Part shown: piece after piece, positions 1 to 10,378 of the stretch | Numbering within the stretch: position 1 is the stretch's first letter | Layout: each line of letters opens with the position of its first letter | Source of the DNA: Coix lacryma-jobi var. lacryma-jobi | Taxonomy: Eukaryota; Streptophyta; Magnoliopsida; Poales; Poaceae | Direction of reading: 5' to 3' | Length of the DNA stretch: 64,000 bases | Assembly (NCBI GenBank): GCA_009763385.1 | Contig: CM019826.1 | Span: 58,649,127 to 58,713,126, forward strand | The notes under the pieces: generated by a model | Databases searched by the model: none | Told to the model about the DNA's origin: nothing | The model's input: only the letters and a program-made list of their open reading frames with translations | Made by a program: the position numbers and the translations under genes

Positions 1-588
1 TTTTGACCGGACGCATCGCTTTCACTGTTCATCGTGCTTGTTCGTTTCTGACCGGACGCACTGCTCTCGACCGGACGCTCCGTACTCGTGAGTCCGGTCG
101 CGAACAGTAAGGTTCCAGAGCCGATTTTTGTTGACCGGACGCGTCCGGTCCCTGCTGACCGGACGCTGGCCAGAGTCCGGTCGATCCAGTTCGACGCGTT
201 TTCATCCGCAGTTTGTTCGTTCGTCTTTCGATTCGTGAATCGTTTGTGGCGTTGGATTTCTAACTTCGTGCTCTACAGAATTTGGGCTTCCCGCTTTACA
301 AAATAGCCTGAATCCCCCTCGCGTTGCTCGGGGGAGGTTGAGGTTACCCAAAACCCATCCGTCACTAGTTGACTTGCGTGAACTTGGGTGAGGAAGTTTT
401 TGTGGTGCCTCGCTGTGATCCCTGGGATCATCCACCCTCTTCCAAGGGTCGTGGGCATCACGTTTTTGGTAGTAGCTCTTGGGGATTGATTTTGGGACAC
501 TTGGCCAAAGTTTCGTGAGAAATTTTATTGGCTCCCATTCACCCCCCCCCTCTGGTCGCCTTGCTTTTGCATTCTCGGTCCTTCAAGT
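1..588 (+). mobile_element. SIRE/Maximus-type Copia LTR, 3' part (element A)
   Basis: The stretch ends with a run of C in CACCCCCCCC followed by CTCGGTCCTTCA. The LTR at 2262-4264 ends the same way when read on the minus strand, so the two LTRs lie in opposite orientations. ACCGGACGC/GTCCGGTC words recur through the first 200 bases, as they do at 2530-2820. Inner sequence differs clearly from the second LTR (for example just before the terminal CTCGGTCC), so this is probably a different copy. It abuts SIRE gag at 589, which points to an element inserted into the gag of element B. The rest of element A lies left of the window. Confidence 0.75.
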
Positions 589-2198
589 GCTACCCGAGCT
601 GGCCTTCTCAAGAGACACAATCTTGGCATTCTTCTCTGCCAACTCGGTTTGCAGCCAGCACATGACTTGCACGCACCCACACGAGGATCTAGCCTTCAGC
701 TCATCCACCTCTCTTACCAACGCAACATACTTACCTCTCTCAAAGTGAGAAGGTCAGTCTGTGTGTGGTGCACATCTCGCACTCCTCCTCCTCTGTAACA
801 AAACGGTGGACTTGACGATTCAAGTTCCTTCACCGTATCCTCCACTTCTTCTGCCTAAACTCCTTACGCTCTCTAGTCGCGCCTAAGCAACTTATCTTGA
901 CTAAGGAGAGCGGCAGTAAGTTTCTCGACCTCAGCAGAAAGCTCATCGGGGGTCTGAGATACTTGGGAGGTGTCGTCGTCGTTCCAAGGAGTCTCCTCCA
1001 GCTCGCATCGACCTCCTTGCCGGGACATGGTGCAGAAGCCCTCGTCGTCGGCGAAGAAGCAGAGGCCGTTCAGCTTGTCCTCGATCCTCTTCTTCTTCTC
1101 GAACTCGTCGTCGCTTGAGGCAGCGGAGTCGTCATCCGAGTTGTCGACGTCACTGAGCATGGCGAAGAAAGCACGCTGCTCAGCCTGGCCCTTCTCCAAG
1201 TACTTCGTCTTGATGTACTCCTTGTCGAAGCCGCCCTTCCGCTTGTGCTTCGCGGGGACATACTTCTCCTTGCGCTTGCCGGGGTCGTACTTGTGCCCAT
1301 GATCCGCCTTGCTGAAGACTTGCTTGTTCTTCTTCGGGCAATTGGCGATGAAGTAGTTGGGGTCGCCGCACTCGAAGCATCCCGAGCGTCCTCCTCCGCG
1401 GCGACGGTTTTTGCGGTTGTTGTGGAACCGCGAGAACCGGTTGGCGAGCAAAGCCAACTCGTCATCCACCATGAACTAAAGCTGCTCCTCTGTGACAGAT
1501 AGAAGTGAAGACAAGGCAAAGCCTCCAGAGGGGTTAGCAGAAGAGCCAGAATGCAAAGCCATCGACGGGCCAGAAGGGTTTTCATAAGAAGCCCTCGCCA
1601 TGGCATCGATCTCACTGGACTTGAGCTTACTAAAGAGCTCGTCGCATGTGAGAGTCTCATAGTTAGGCGATTCGATGATCACCTGGACCTTTGAGTCCCA
1701 CACCGACCGATCAAGAGCATGCAAAAGCTTCAATGCTCTCTCATGATCGTCGAAAGGCAACAGCTCCTTGTTAGCCCTCATCCTGTTGACAATCACCTGA
1801 AAGCGAGCGAATAAACTCTCTATGCTCTCGCCAGGCATATGTCGAAAGTTCTCATACTCTCGCTTGTGCGACTCGTAGAGACGGGTTTTGACTTGAGAGG
1901 TTCCCTCATGGAAACGCATGAGGGATGCCCAAATCTTCCGAGCCGTAGCGAGGTGAGAAACGCGATCAAACTCTGTCATGCTCAAGCATGAGAAAAGAGC
2001 ATTACGGGCTCGACTATTAGCATCGTGATCATCGATCTGACGCTGAGTCACATGTGCAGCCAAGACCACGTAATCAGCAGAGTTGCAAATATCCCAGATG
2101 GAAGCACCCATACTCTGCAGATAGGTCGACATGTGTATCTTCCAATACGCATAGTTCGTCCCATCGAAAAATGGCGGTTTGCCCACGCCGTGATCCAT
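589..2198 (-). pseudogene. gag: SIRE-type Copia gag, truncated and with an in-frame stop (element B)
   Basis: Read on the minus strand from the ATG at 2198, the protein begins MDHGVGKPPFFDGTNYAYWK, the opening of Copia-type (UBN2 family) gag: capsid-like domain at residues 1-200. An in-frame TAG at 1476-1478 interrupts it, and the frame continues from 1475 into a basic stretch and a zinc knuckle (CFECGDPNYFIANC, around 1340-1380). The usual histidine of CX2CX4HX4C is tyrosine here, so zinc binding is probably lost. An acidic region follows. Further stops occur near 873, and a coiled-coil-like segment (AEKNAKIVSLEKASS) at 589-760 is cut abruptly at 589 by the opposite-facing LTR. No protease, integrase or RT is in the window. 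Gag would form the retrotransposon particle; this copy cannot make a complete one. Confidence 0.85.
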
Positions 2199-2247
2199 GT
2201 CGCCTTCTATGGATCTGGAACCGGCTAAGGTGGAAGATCCTTAACCG

Positions 2248-2259
2248 GCTCTGATACCA
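2248..2259 (-). other. Primer binding site of SIRE element B (tRNA-iMet type)
   Basis: The minus strand reads TGGTATCAGAGC, complementary to the 3' end of plant initiator tRNA-Met. It sits two bases from the LTR terminus at 2262 and about 50 bases upstream of the gag start, which fixes the element's orientation. Confidence 0.85.
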
Positions 2260-2261
2260 AT

Positions 2262-4264
2262 TGAAGGACCGAGAGTGCTACCAGAAAGCGACCAGAGGGG
2301 GGGGTGAATGGGAGCTTCAAATTTTTCTTTGGGAAACTTGTCGCCACTGTCCCGAGAGTCCACCCCAAAAGCAAACCTAGAGCTTGCAAGTGTCCACGAC
2401 CCTAGGTATGGGGTGGATGCTTTCAAGAAGCACAGCGGGACACAACACAACTCTAGATACCCAATGCAAAAGACGGAAACCAAATCCGACAAAGAACGAA
2501 CGAACCGCGGACGAAACAGTGCGGAACAGATTCGACCGGACTCTGCTTGCGTTCGGTCATACACCTCCGGACGCGTCTGGTCGAGCAAAACACGATCTAG
2601 GACCTTACTGTTTGCGACCGGACTCACTAGTCAGCGGCGTCCAGTCAGTAGAACACAGCGTTCGGTCAACAGTGAAAACCCTGATGAACAGTACTAGAGT
2701 CGAGTCCGGTCGATTACCAACTGAGCATCCGGTCAAGTTGTAAACAAAAACCACAGAACCTATTCAATGACCGGACTTTGGGCCAGCGTCCAGTCGTTGA
2801 GCACGCAGCGTCCGGTCACCCCGATTTCGTGCTGTTCGTCCACCAATTTGACTCGATCTCACCCCAAAACGAATTCTCTAGGGATCAAACTTGGTGAGAG
2901 GAGTCACAAGGAGGATAGTGAGCTATCTCTAAGAGATCATGGCTCGAACCTATATCCAAATCGACGAATCGAAGAAATTCGGGGGAAAGGAGAAAAACTT
3001 GATCCGAAACGAAAACCGATCGATCTACTAGCTCGTGAGGTTAGAGGTGAATTCCTTTGGTAGAAAGAAGTGCCTCACGATCTAGAACAACTCTATTCAG
3101 ACATAATTGCAAGAGAAGCACCAAGTTTGAGAAATCGATCGACGGGAAAATCGTGGAGAAAAGCAACCCGCGAAGAACACGAACACAAACGCGATCACAA
3201 CCACGAATTTGCAACCGTGTGGCTACCAGACGCTACAACAGTGAGATTACGGTCTCACTTTCTCAAAATCTCATGGACACAAAGGTATTGTTCTCTTCTC
3301 TGTGGATCTCAGTTTGCTACAGCAGAGGATGGGAAGAGCAGGAAATCCTAGAAGGCAAAGAGCAAAATGGCTGAGATACGAAGGAGGAGGGGTGTCTCCC
3401 TCTACTTATCCTAATTCTAATTCCTACTCTACCCCTCACTAATTACAGAGCGAACCAGCTAAAGCCTAGGGTTATTCTGGACCAACTCGAAGATGCTAGT
3501 GATCCGACGGCCACGCCCGCACAACTGGTAGTGTTGCCTCGACGCAACCTCACCGATTGCCCACGTGCCGCCACCCCCCCCGCCCCGCTCTTCCTTTTCC
3601 TGGACTTCGCCCCCGGTTTTTTGGCCCAAACCACGAAACCAGCCTTCACGACCACCCCCGGTTTTGAGGCCCAAACCGGGAAACCAGCCGACCGTAGCCT
3701 GAGTTTTGTGGCCCAAACTCAGCAAACCCGCAGCACCCAGGTTTTGAGGCCCAAACCTGAAAACCGTCCTCAGCCCGAGTTTTGTGGCCCAAACTCGGAA
3801 ACCATCAGCACCCAGGTTTTGAGGCCCAAACCTGGAAACCGTCCACTCGGTGGTTTTCCGTGGCTCAACCACCAAACCGAGTCGTAGAGGGGATGCACCG
3901 CCCGTGCACCCCGTCCACCGACACGTGTCACCAAGTCCTCCACTCAGGCAACACCATGCCCGCAAGTCTTCGCTCGTCGCTGTCCCAGGCTGTCAGCCAC
4001 CACAGCTGATCCTCGGGCCACGGTCCCTCAGTCCATGCCTCACGTCCGCCCTTCGCCACTATCGGTCCATCGGCACGCACGTCTCTACTTGACCTTCACC
4101 TTGCATTTGATCACTATATCCGTGCTCGACACCTGCACAACAGAAGTCAAAGAACATGCGCATTATCCCAGTTGACAATCACTCATCAGTTAAAGGCTCG
4201 GCATACACCCATGTATCCGCACCCTTACAGAGCATCTTGAGCCGCCCTGTAGAGCTCTGTTGCA
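2262..4264 (-). mobile_element. 5' LTR of SIRE-type element B
   Basis: The inner end is certain: minus-strand TTCACCCCCCCTCTGG then CTCGGTCCTTCA next to the primer site. The outer end is less sure. I place it at TGCA 4261-4264 because the minus strand then starts TGCAACAGAGC and Stowaway-like sequence begins just beyond. Minus-strand TATA-like sequence lies near 3405-3415. The U3 part (3600-3890) carries an array of hairpins listed separately. A 168-residue open frame at 3459-3965 on the minus strand follows the repeat units and is unlikely to be a gene. Confidence 0.65.
3613..3882. repeat. Array of seven stem-loops in the SIRE LTR
   Basis: Units of about 38-40 bases each hold an inverted repeat. 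Perfect or near-perfect stems lie at 3657-3680 (CCCGGTTT/AAACCGGG), 3699-3722 (CTGAGTTT/AAACTCAG), 3738-3759 (CAGGTTT/AAACCTG), 3775-3798 (CCGAGTTT/AAACTCGG) and 3812-3835 (CCAGGTTT/AAACCTGG). A decayed copy is at 3613-3634 and a variant at 3845-3882 (GGTGGTT/AACCACC, flanked by ACTCGG/CCGAGT). Loops are TGAGGCCC or TGTGGCCC. Stem bases change in pairs between units. Confidence 0.9.
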
Positions 4265-4960
4265 GTAGTGGTACTCGCTCCATTTCACATTATAAACCAT
4301 TTTAATATATAAAAGCAGGGGCAGATCCAAACAGGGCTAGGGGCTCTAGTCCTCATATGAGTGGTACATCAATAAAATATAGAAAGAGTGACGAGAAAAG
4401 AGGTGAACGAAAAAAAAAATAGAGATATAGAAGAAGAAGAAAAGAGTCAACCTCCCCTTGGATCATCTTAATTTTAACTAAAGTTATTAAAAAAATACAA
4501 AAATTTATGACATTAAGTAGATATATTATAAACAATATAATTAATAAAAAATTAATAATATTTCGGTGACATCACAGGTATTATATAAATTTTATCAAAC
4601 TTAAGATACATTGTTTATCTAAGATTTTTAAATTATTTATAATTTAAACCAGGGAATACAGTACATTCTCATCTTAAATCTTAATTCTTTTTTATTCTAA
4701 CGCACAAGCACCTGTCCTGCTTCTGAACAAAAACAAAGCGATCACCCAGCCGTCTCGGTCGCATGGAGCAGTGCGCCACTTTTGACGAGACCATCCTCCT
4801 GTGATTATGCCTGGCGGCAAGCGAAGAATCGCGTAATACCGTGCGCTTTGGGCCATAATTGATCCTACCCCTCTATACTTTTATCCGGACCCCACTTTAG
4901 GCCATATTAAATAACCACCCTTCGAGGAGCTCTCCTCAACTAAGAGTGAGTATATAATAC
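4265..4960. other. Non-coding, AT-rich stretch without a recognised gene
   Basis: TACTCGCTCCATTTCACATTATAA at 4273-4296 resembles one end of a Stowaway MITE. The sequence GCAGGGGCAGATCC at 4316 resembles one end of a hAT-type MITE. I could not find the matching opposite ends. 4360-4700 is AT-rich with A- and T-runs. 4750-4930 is ordinary mixed sequence without a long open frame on either strand. Confidence 0.5.
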
Positions 4961-5218
4961 TACTCCCTATCGCAAATAAAAGTCATTTAGGACAGCGATA
5001 CGGTCTTCAAAACATAACTTTGACCACTTGTTTTTTAAAAAATATTTATTGTAAAGTGGTGTATATTAATTTTATGAAGGTACTTTTCAAGACAAATTTA
5101 TCTATATAATTTTATATCTCTAAACTCAATAATTTAAAAGTTATTCATGATTTATATTCCCAATGTTTTGACCGAACCCTTTTCCAAAACGACATCTAAA
5201 TAGGATACGGAGGGAGTA
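4961..5218. mobile_element. Stowaway-type MITE
   Basis: The ends are inverted: TACTCCCTATCGCAAATAAAAG on the left and ATACGGAGGGAGTA on the right, each with TA as the duplicated target. Length (about 255 bp), AT-richness and CTCCCTCCGT-type termini are those of grass Stowaway elements, which Tc1/mariner transposases mobilise. No coding capacity. The right half is related in inverted orientation to 8617-8709. Confidence 0.9.
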
Positions 5219-5326
5219 CAGACAAATTGCTTGCTGGCTCTAAGAGTTCTTATAGCCTTCTTATAGCCCACACTCATGTAGTGATTGAGCCTTTACCATT
5301 AATATAGGACTCATTTGTCACTCTTA
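5219..5326. other. Possible left arm of a further MITE
   Basis: CTCTAAGAGTTCTTATAGCCTTCTTATAG here is loosely inverted relative to CTATAATACTTGCTATAAGAGCAAC at 8336-8361. The 5219-5326 and 8239-8360 stretches could therefore be two arms of an older MITE that received the Tourist-like element. The match is imperfect and I see no clear target duplication. Confidence 0.3.
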
Positions 5327-5454
5327 GGGCGTCCGCAATGGTGTTCAAATGCTAGCTATTTGATCTCTAGGAAGAATGCTATTGGCTCTCAATGATAACT
5401 TACAAATAGCTAGCTACACTACTACAGAAATTTTTTGCGTGGCGGTCGTTTTTA

Positions 5455-5772
5455 TTTAACCGTGACGGGCAATGGAGCTCGTCGCGCACGCCTCGTCACA
5501 GTAAATCGAGGCTACCGCGGCGGGCAGTTGAGCCCGTCACGGTTAATATCAATAACCGTGACGGACGGCGTAACTTGCCCGTCATGGTTAATACAATTAA
5601 CCGTGACGGGCAGCATAACTTGCCCGTCAAGGTTAATGTATTAACCGTGACGGGCTGCTTAACATGCCTGTCACGGTTAATACATTAACCTTGATGGGCA
5701 GCGTAACTTGGCCCTCACAGTTAATACCATTAACCTTGACGGGCTGCATAACTTGCCCGTCACGATTAAAGA
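5455..5772. repeat. Left subterminal repeats of the CACTA element
   Basis: About six degenerate units alternate TTAACCGTGACGGGC with its reverse complement GCCCGTCACGGTTAA, separated by 8-12 bases, so each pair can fold. In CACTA elements such subterminal repeats are the transposase binding sites. Short open frames here are by-products of the repeats. Confidence 0.85.
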
Positions 5773-5960
5773 TTTTCAGGTTTAAAAAAATACAGCAGCA
5801 CATATTTGAATGCATAATCGAATCCATATTTAACAGGTCGTACATAGACAAACACATGACACATACGTATAAATGCATACATTAACTTGTTCTCATTGTC
5901 ATCCATAGAACATTGACAAAATCATTAAAGTGTTATATTACATGTCAGTTTGCAAACAAA

Positions 5961-6700
5961 CTAATTGACGAAGTCCATGTTCAAATTGTAATCCTTCATC
6001 TCGTCGCGTAGCATGGTGGTCCATTTCCTGAGCTTCTCGTACTCGGGAAGCAGTGCTAACGGGGCATCTGTATCAAAGAACGGTTGCCCTTCATGCGCTA
6101 CACACGTCAGTGATAAACTTGCACATGTCTGCCACTATTTGATCGAAGTTATGTTGATTGCTCTGCTCTCTTCCCACCATTCAGTTGCTTTCTTGAGCTA
6201 CCGCCAGCTACCGTTGTACTTCCTGCAGGCCCTTAGGTACTCGCAGACGTAGTACCCACACAAAGTTGTCCCTGGTGGTTGCTTGGCACACTGCATGATA
6301 CACAAGCATTACAACACTTTGGTAGATCGATAATAAATGCATGGTGTGGGAAAAAGCATAAGTGAAGCTTCAAGTACACGTACCGGGACTGACGCTTGAT
6401 TTTGATTCTATTCCCATGCTTCTTCTTGAACTTCTTTCTGTCCTTCGATCAAATTCACTTGGCTCCTTTACGTACTCCTTATAAGCACTGTATGTACTCC
6501 ACTAGTGTTAGTCACAGTTTTAAAACGTATGATAAAAATGAACTAATTTGAAGATACTTGACTTACAATCTCAAGCAATCTTCAAAGTGCTTCTACCCTG
6601 CTTTGTTTGAATGCCTCAATGAGTCAAATATGCAGGCCCTGCTTCCTGAGGATAGATGATAAATGCAATCCAGTGCCCATGGAGGCCCTCGCTGCACCAT
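5961..6700 (-). pseudogene. Ulp1-like protease C-terminal remnant inside the CACTA element
   Basis: Minus-strand pieces in order: HWIAFIIYPQ near 6646-6675, which fits the catalytic His-Trp region of Ulp1-type (C48) cysteine proteases; PPGTTLCGYYVCEYLRACRK at about 6213-6285, which fits the catalytic Cys region (CG followed by a hydrophobic helix); and a C-terminal piece KLRKWTTMLRDEMKDYNLNM ending in a stop at 5961. Frames change and stops intervene (one at 6198-6200), so this is not one reading frame, although introns may explain part of it. Ulp1-like domains are known companions of grass CACTA transposases; their role in transposition is unknown. Confidence 0.7.
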
Positions 6701-7079
6701 TCGAACAAAACAAAGACTATGATGAGCATGGATGATCTTAGGTAGCCACTTATCCCATAAACATACATGTTCTTGACTTACCCAAAGGGATGGCAGCGAG
6801 GATACAACCATCTCTCCTGACCTTCTTCATGACTCCTAAGATGTATGTCCCCACTTTCAACTTCTCGGCGTCGATGGCCTTTTTTGGCGTTCGTTATCTC
6901 TCTGACGATTGGTCAAGTCAATAAGGTCAGGGTGGTTGTCCGGTTTCTCGTATCCCATGATCTGTTTCTCAGCAACATGCATTGGAGAGAGATAGAGCAC
7001 ACCAAGTTGCATTCGTTGCTTACATGGGCCACCACTCGCACCTTCTCTTTCACCGTGAAGAAGTCCAGACCGTGTAATC

Positions 7080-7300
7080 CTTCACGAACCATACCTAATC
7101 AAATGAGATTGCACCATGGGATCTCTTGGTGGGCTTTCGTGTTCTTGCATTTTTTACACGGACATATGGTTGCAATCCGCTTCAATTTCTCATGATGTCT
7201 TTTTGCAATAGTAATAACTTCCTCACTTCCTCCAGGTACTACCGCGGATCACCCACTCTATCGAACCGGTACATCCATTCGGACCTCTCCATCATACCTA
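7080..7300 (-). pseudogene. Transposase-associated domain (TAD) remnant of the CACTA element
   Basis: The minus strand gives MERSEWMYRFDRVGDPR at 7250-7300, then after a stop EEVRKLLLLQ, and in a shifted frame ICPCKKCKNTK near 7130-7165. This is the N-terminal TAD layout of CACTA transposases: a D/ERSWMY start and a CPCxKCxN zinc-like motif. Stops and frameshifts break it. With the Ulp1-like remnant on its left, it marks the first and last parts of the original coding region with the DDE core lost between them. Confidence 0.65.
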
Positions 7301-7639
7301 CACCACATAAGCAAAAGAAATAGACAAAAATGATTAGAAATAGAAAAAACATCTTCCAAGAGAGAAGGGTAGGGAGAGATCCACCATAGAACATGGTAGA
7401 TTCATGCATAGAGAGAGATAGAATGGATCTAGATCTAGATCTAAATCACTTGAGCCAAAAAGAGGGGAAAAGAGAGATAAAGGGTGGGAGAGAGCCTTAG
7501 GAACCTTTTGTGTTGCCCTCCACCCCCCAAATTCAATCCTTAGACCTCAATTCAAAAGTTTTGTCAAATTTTAGGCAAAGCCTCCTCCCCCAAATGTTGG
7601 AAGAAGAAAGCTCGTGGGGAAGAAGAGGGTTGGCTGCTG

Positions 7640-7945
7640 TTTATATCTATTAACTGTGGCGGGCATCTTAACCGTGGCGGGCATCCTAAGAAGCCCGTCA
7701 CAGTTAATATCTATTAACCGTGACCGACAGCTAAGGTCGCCCGCCACGGTTAACATATTAACCATGACGGATGGTTTAAGTATCCCGTCACGGTTAATAG
7801 AGAATTAACCGTGACGGTCACCTTAGGTCGACCGCCACGGTTAAACAATTAAATACCGTGACGGGCGCCTGGGCGACCAGGTGGCCAGGCCGGCCACCCA
7901 ATAACCGTGACGGCCAGGTCATAAGCCCGTCACGGTTAACTATGT
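7640..7945. repeat. Right subterminal repeats of the CACTA element
   Basis: Five to six units of TTAACCGTGACGG / CCCGTCACGGTTAA words mirror the left array. Several carry GTGGCGGGC variants. They are the presumed transposase binding sites. Confidence 0.85.
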
Positions 7946-8360
7946 AAGGTATCACGCAAAATAATTTCTGTAGTAGTGCTAGATGAGAGATATAAATAAA
8001 TACTATTTTGATGAGGCAACTTATAAAAGTAGCACTCTTATTGGCTAACGAGGAGAGAGATCAAATTGCTAGCTATTAGGAAGTCGCTAGCTATTTCATC
8101 TCTCTTCTCGATAGCCAATAAAAGTGCTACTTTTATATTATTTTTATACGTCATCTCGCTGGCTATTTGTAAAGTGCTATTGAGAGCCAATAGAATTCCT
8201 CCTAGCTAGCTATTTGACAACCATTGCGGATGGCCTTATAGATTTCTTGGTTCTTGTGCTCAAGCCGGCTGTAAGCTTACAACCCGCTTCTCCTCTCTCT
8301 CCTCCCTTCTCTCCTCCACGTCAGCTTGTAGCCTTCTATAATACTTGCTATAAGAGCAAC

Positions 8361-8709
8361 TACTCCCTCTGTGTAGCAAATACTCCCTCTGTCTCTAATT
8401 AACTGTCGTCGTTGGTGTTCGTGTCACAAGTTTGATTCAATTTGTAGCAAATACATGCAACATTTGTATCATCAAATAATTTTGTTAAAAAACTAGATTC
8501 AAATATCTTTCCAATGATACTAATATGTACGATAAATATTAATACTTTTAATATATATTAATCAAAGATGTTTGTCACGAAGCAAAAACGACAGTTATTT
8601 AGTGACGGAGGGAGTAGATGACGTTTTGGACATGGTTAAGGTCAAATATTGGAAATATAAATCATGAATAACTTTTAAGTTGTTGAGATTGAAAATATAA
8701 AAACCATAT
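8361..8709. mobile_element. Outer Stowaway MITE, split and cut by later insertions
   Basis: TACTCCCTCTGTGTAGCAAATA (8361-8382) continues at GATGACGTTTTGG (8617) once the inner MITE is skipped. The joined order matches, in inverse orientation, the right half of the MITE at 4961-5218, including GGAAATATAAATCATGAATAAC. It stops at 8709, where the Tat LTR begins, so its other end should lie beyond the window. Confidence 0.8.
8381..8616. mobile_element. Inner Stowaway MITE nested in a Stowaway
   Basis: TACTCCCTCTGTCTCTAATT at the left and AGTGACGGAGGGAGTA at the right are inverted ends with duplicated TA. Length is about 236 bp and it has no coding capacity. The flanks form the uninterrupted outer MITE when joined at TA. 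Confidence 0.85.
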
Positions 8710-10359
8710 TGTTGACGCGAAAATTTGACCGAAGGCCAACACACTCGACCACGGTCCTCAGAGGCCGTGCAGAGCAAGGTCTTGACCTCCTGGACCTTCA
8801 AAAGATGGCGGTGCCGAATCTTGGTGAGAACGACTTCAGACGTGCCAGTCAATTTGACCTGTAATTGACAAGGAGAAGAAAAGCATCAAATCGTGGAACC
8901 TGCCGGTTTGATGCCAGACAGTTCCAAATTATACGACTCCGATATAGCCATTGTTACAGGACATTGACTACAAAGTCAACTCTCAAGAGAAGGTTGAAGC
9001 ACTGACAATATTTGAAGCAAAACGGCCATTGTATATGTAAAGAAGGAATCTAGAATAAAGAACAGCAGATAAGCTTAAACATATATATAAAACAATGATC
9101 TATGTATACATTTAAACAGCATAAAATCAATAAATCAACTAATTGCATAGGCAGTTCTATTTGTTAACAGTGGGTGTCTCCTTGCAGCCATAATAACAAA
9201 TAGATCGATAAAGTAACTTGAACATCAACAGTGGGGTGTCTCCATACAGCCATAATGATGACCAAGCTAGATTACGTCTGATACAATGAGCAGATCCATT
9301 AATATTGATTTCAAGTCGCTTAAAGCATACATTATGAAGGAAGCGTAACTGGATCGGCTATTTTAGCTGATACAGGGTCCATGAAGCACGAACAAGATCT
9401 ATCCGTTAAAACCACGATTTGGTTCAAGATCAAGCAAATCTAATCTATCATGCGTATCAGTGAGGTTAGGAAATACAGTCATAATAAACATGCTAGATCA
9501 AATCTACCTTTTTCTTAGATCAAATCACAATTTTATCAAATATCTCGAACGCACAGCATGTAACAATCAAGATTGACAAAATAGTCGATGAGAGGCTTAG
9601 ATCGGCTATTTTTCCTTGGTGTAAACGTATGAAGCCCTTGGATAGCCGAAACTAAACAACATTTAAGTTTAAGCTAGTTTGTCAATCTTGATTGGGCAAG
9701 ATATTGTTTAAATCTAAAGAAAACATTAAAAAGCATAAACAACATCGATAACTTAATGAATCTATTAGCTTGCCAAAACTAATAGAGCCGATAACTAGTC
9801 AAGATCGACTAAAGCAAGAGATTGATCAGAGTCAAGACAGTCTTACAAAAGACGAACTTAAACCGATAACTAACCCATGTCATAGCTTAACAAGAGTTTG
9901 GTCGATGCCAAATACAGCCTTATTGAACAATAACACAAGCCATTGGTGAAACTTACAAGCAAACCGGAGGTCGGTCTAGCCGTTGCAGCCCTGCCTGGTT
10001 GAAGGTTTCGCCGAGTTCTACCTTACTCCTACTCCTAGGGTTTTGGCCGGTGGCCGATGTGTTTGATTGATTGAGATGTCCTTTACAAAAATCGGGTTTC
10101 TAGCTATTTATAACCCGGCAAACTCCTGTTCTAATACGACTAGGATACATAATAATAGAACAAAAGACGATCCAGACTTGAACTCCTCGACCGAACCCGA
10201 CATGTCTTCAAAGCCCGTCATGTCTGGCCCATATGAATTTTGGTCATGTCTGGACCCAAGCAGGCTTCTTTTATTTTCTGGCCGATTCTCTCTTTAACAA
10301 ATCAGTCGTTTATGCTCACAAAATAAGAATCCTTTTTGGTCCAAAATCCGGTGTAAACA
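8710..10359 (-). mobile_element. 3' LTR of Tat-lineage element 1
   Basis: The ends are TGTTGACGCG (8710) and GGTGTAAACA (10359); on the minus strand the LTR reads TGTTTACACC to CGCGTCAACA, 1,650 bp. A polypurine tract abuts the 10359 end, fixing minus orientation and its identity as the 3' LTR. Inside, a degenerate AACAGTGGGTGTCTCC...CAGCCATAAT unit occurs twice (about 9168 and 9229). The related solo LTR at 60034-61567 shares both ends and the AGGTCAAnTGACTGGCACGT region. The 5 bases on the left are CATAT; the partner duplication is outside the window. Confidence 0.85.
10105..10112 (-). promoter_or_regulatory. TATA box of the Tat-1 LTR
   Basis: TATAAATA on the minus strand, about 250 bases inside the LTR, is the expected position of the U3/R promoter. 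Confidence 0.6.
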
Positions 10360-10378
10360 CATGCCCCCCAATTTTAGG
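10360..10378 (-). other. Polypurine tract of Tat-1
   Basis: The minus strand reads CTAAAATTGGGGGGCATG directly before the LTR start TGTTTACACC; this is the plus-strand DNA primer for reverse transcription. Confidence 0.85.

Larger units (their letters stand above)
5417..7978 (-). mobile_element. CACTA (En/Spm) transposon, internally deleted
   Basis: The ends are CACTACTACAGAAAT at 5417 and its inverse ATTTCTGTAGTAGTG ending at 7978, flanked by the 3-bp duplication CTA (5414-5416 and 7979-7981). Both subterminal regions hold the TTAACCGTGACGGGC repeats typical of the superfamily. Coding remnants run on the minus strand: a transposase-associated domain near the right end and an Ulp1-like protease C-terminus on the left. 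The central DDE transposase is missing, so the element depends on an autonomous relative. Total 2,562 bp, against many kilobases for autonomous members. Confidence 0.95.
5327..8235. mobile_element. Tourist-like (PIF/Harbinger) MITE, split by a CACTA element
   Basis: The left end GGGCGTCCGCAATGG (5327) is the inverted match of the right end CCATTGCGGATGGCC (ending 8235). TTA is duplicated at 5324-5326 and 8236-8238, the 3-bp target typical of PIF/Harbinger elements. Without the CACTA insertion the element is about 345 bp. AGCTAGCTATTTG-type words recur near both ends. It is non-coding. Confidence 0.8.

Noticed and set aside
3459..3965. Minus-strand open frame of 168 codons with repeated FGPQNLG-like peptides
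   Set aside because: It is the translation of the stem-loop array in the SIRE LTR; the peptide repeats follow the DNA repeats.
4316..4330. hAT-type MITE end (CAGGGGCAGATCC)
   Set aside because: I could not find an inverted partner or an 8-bp target duplication, so it is mentioned only as a resemblance.
5435..5885. Short frames in the CACTA subterminal regions
   Set aside because: They follow the TTAACCGTGACGGGC repeats; no protein similarity is apparent.
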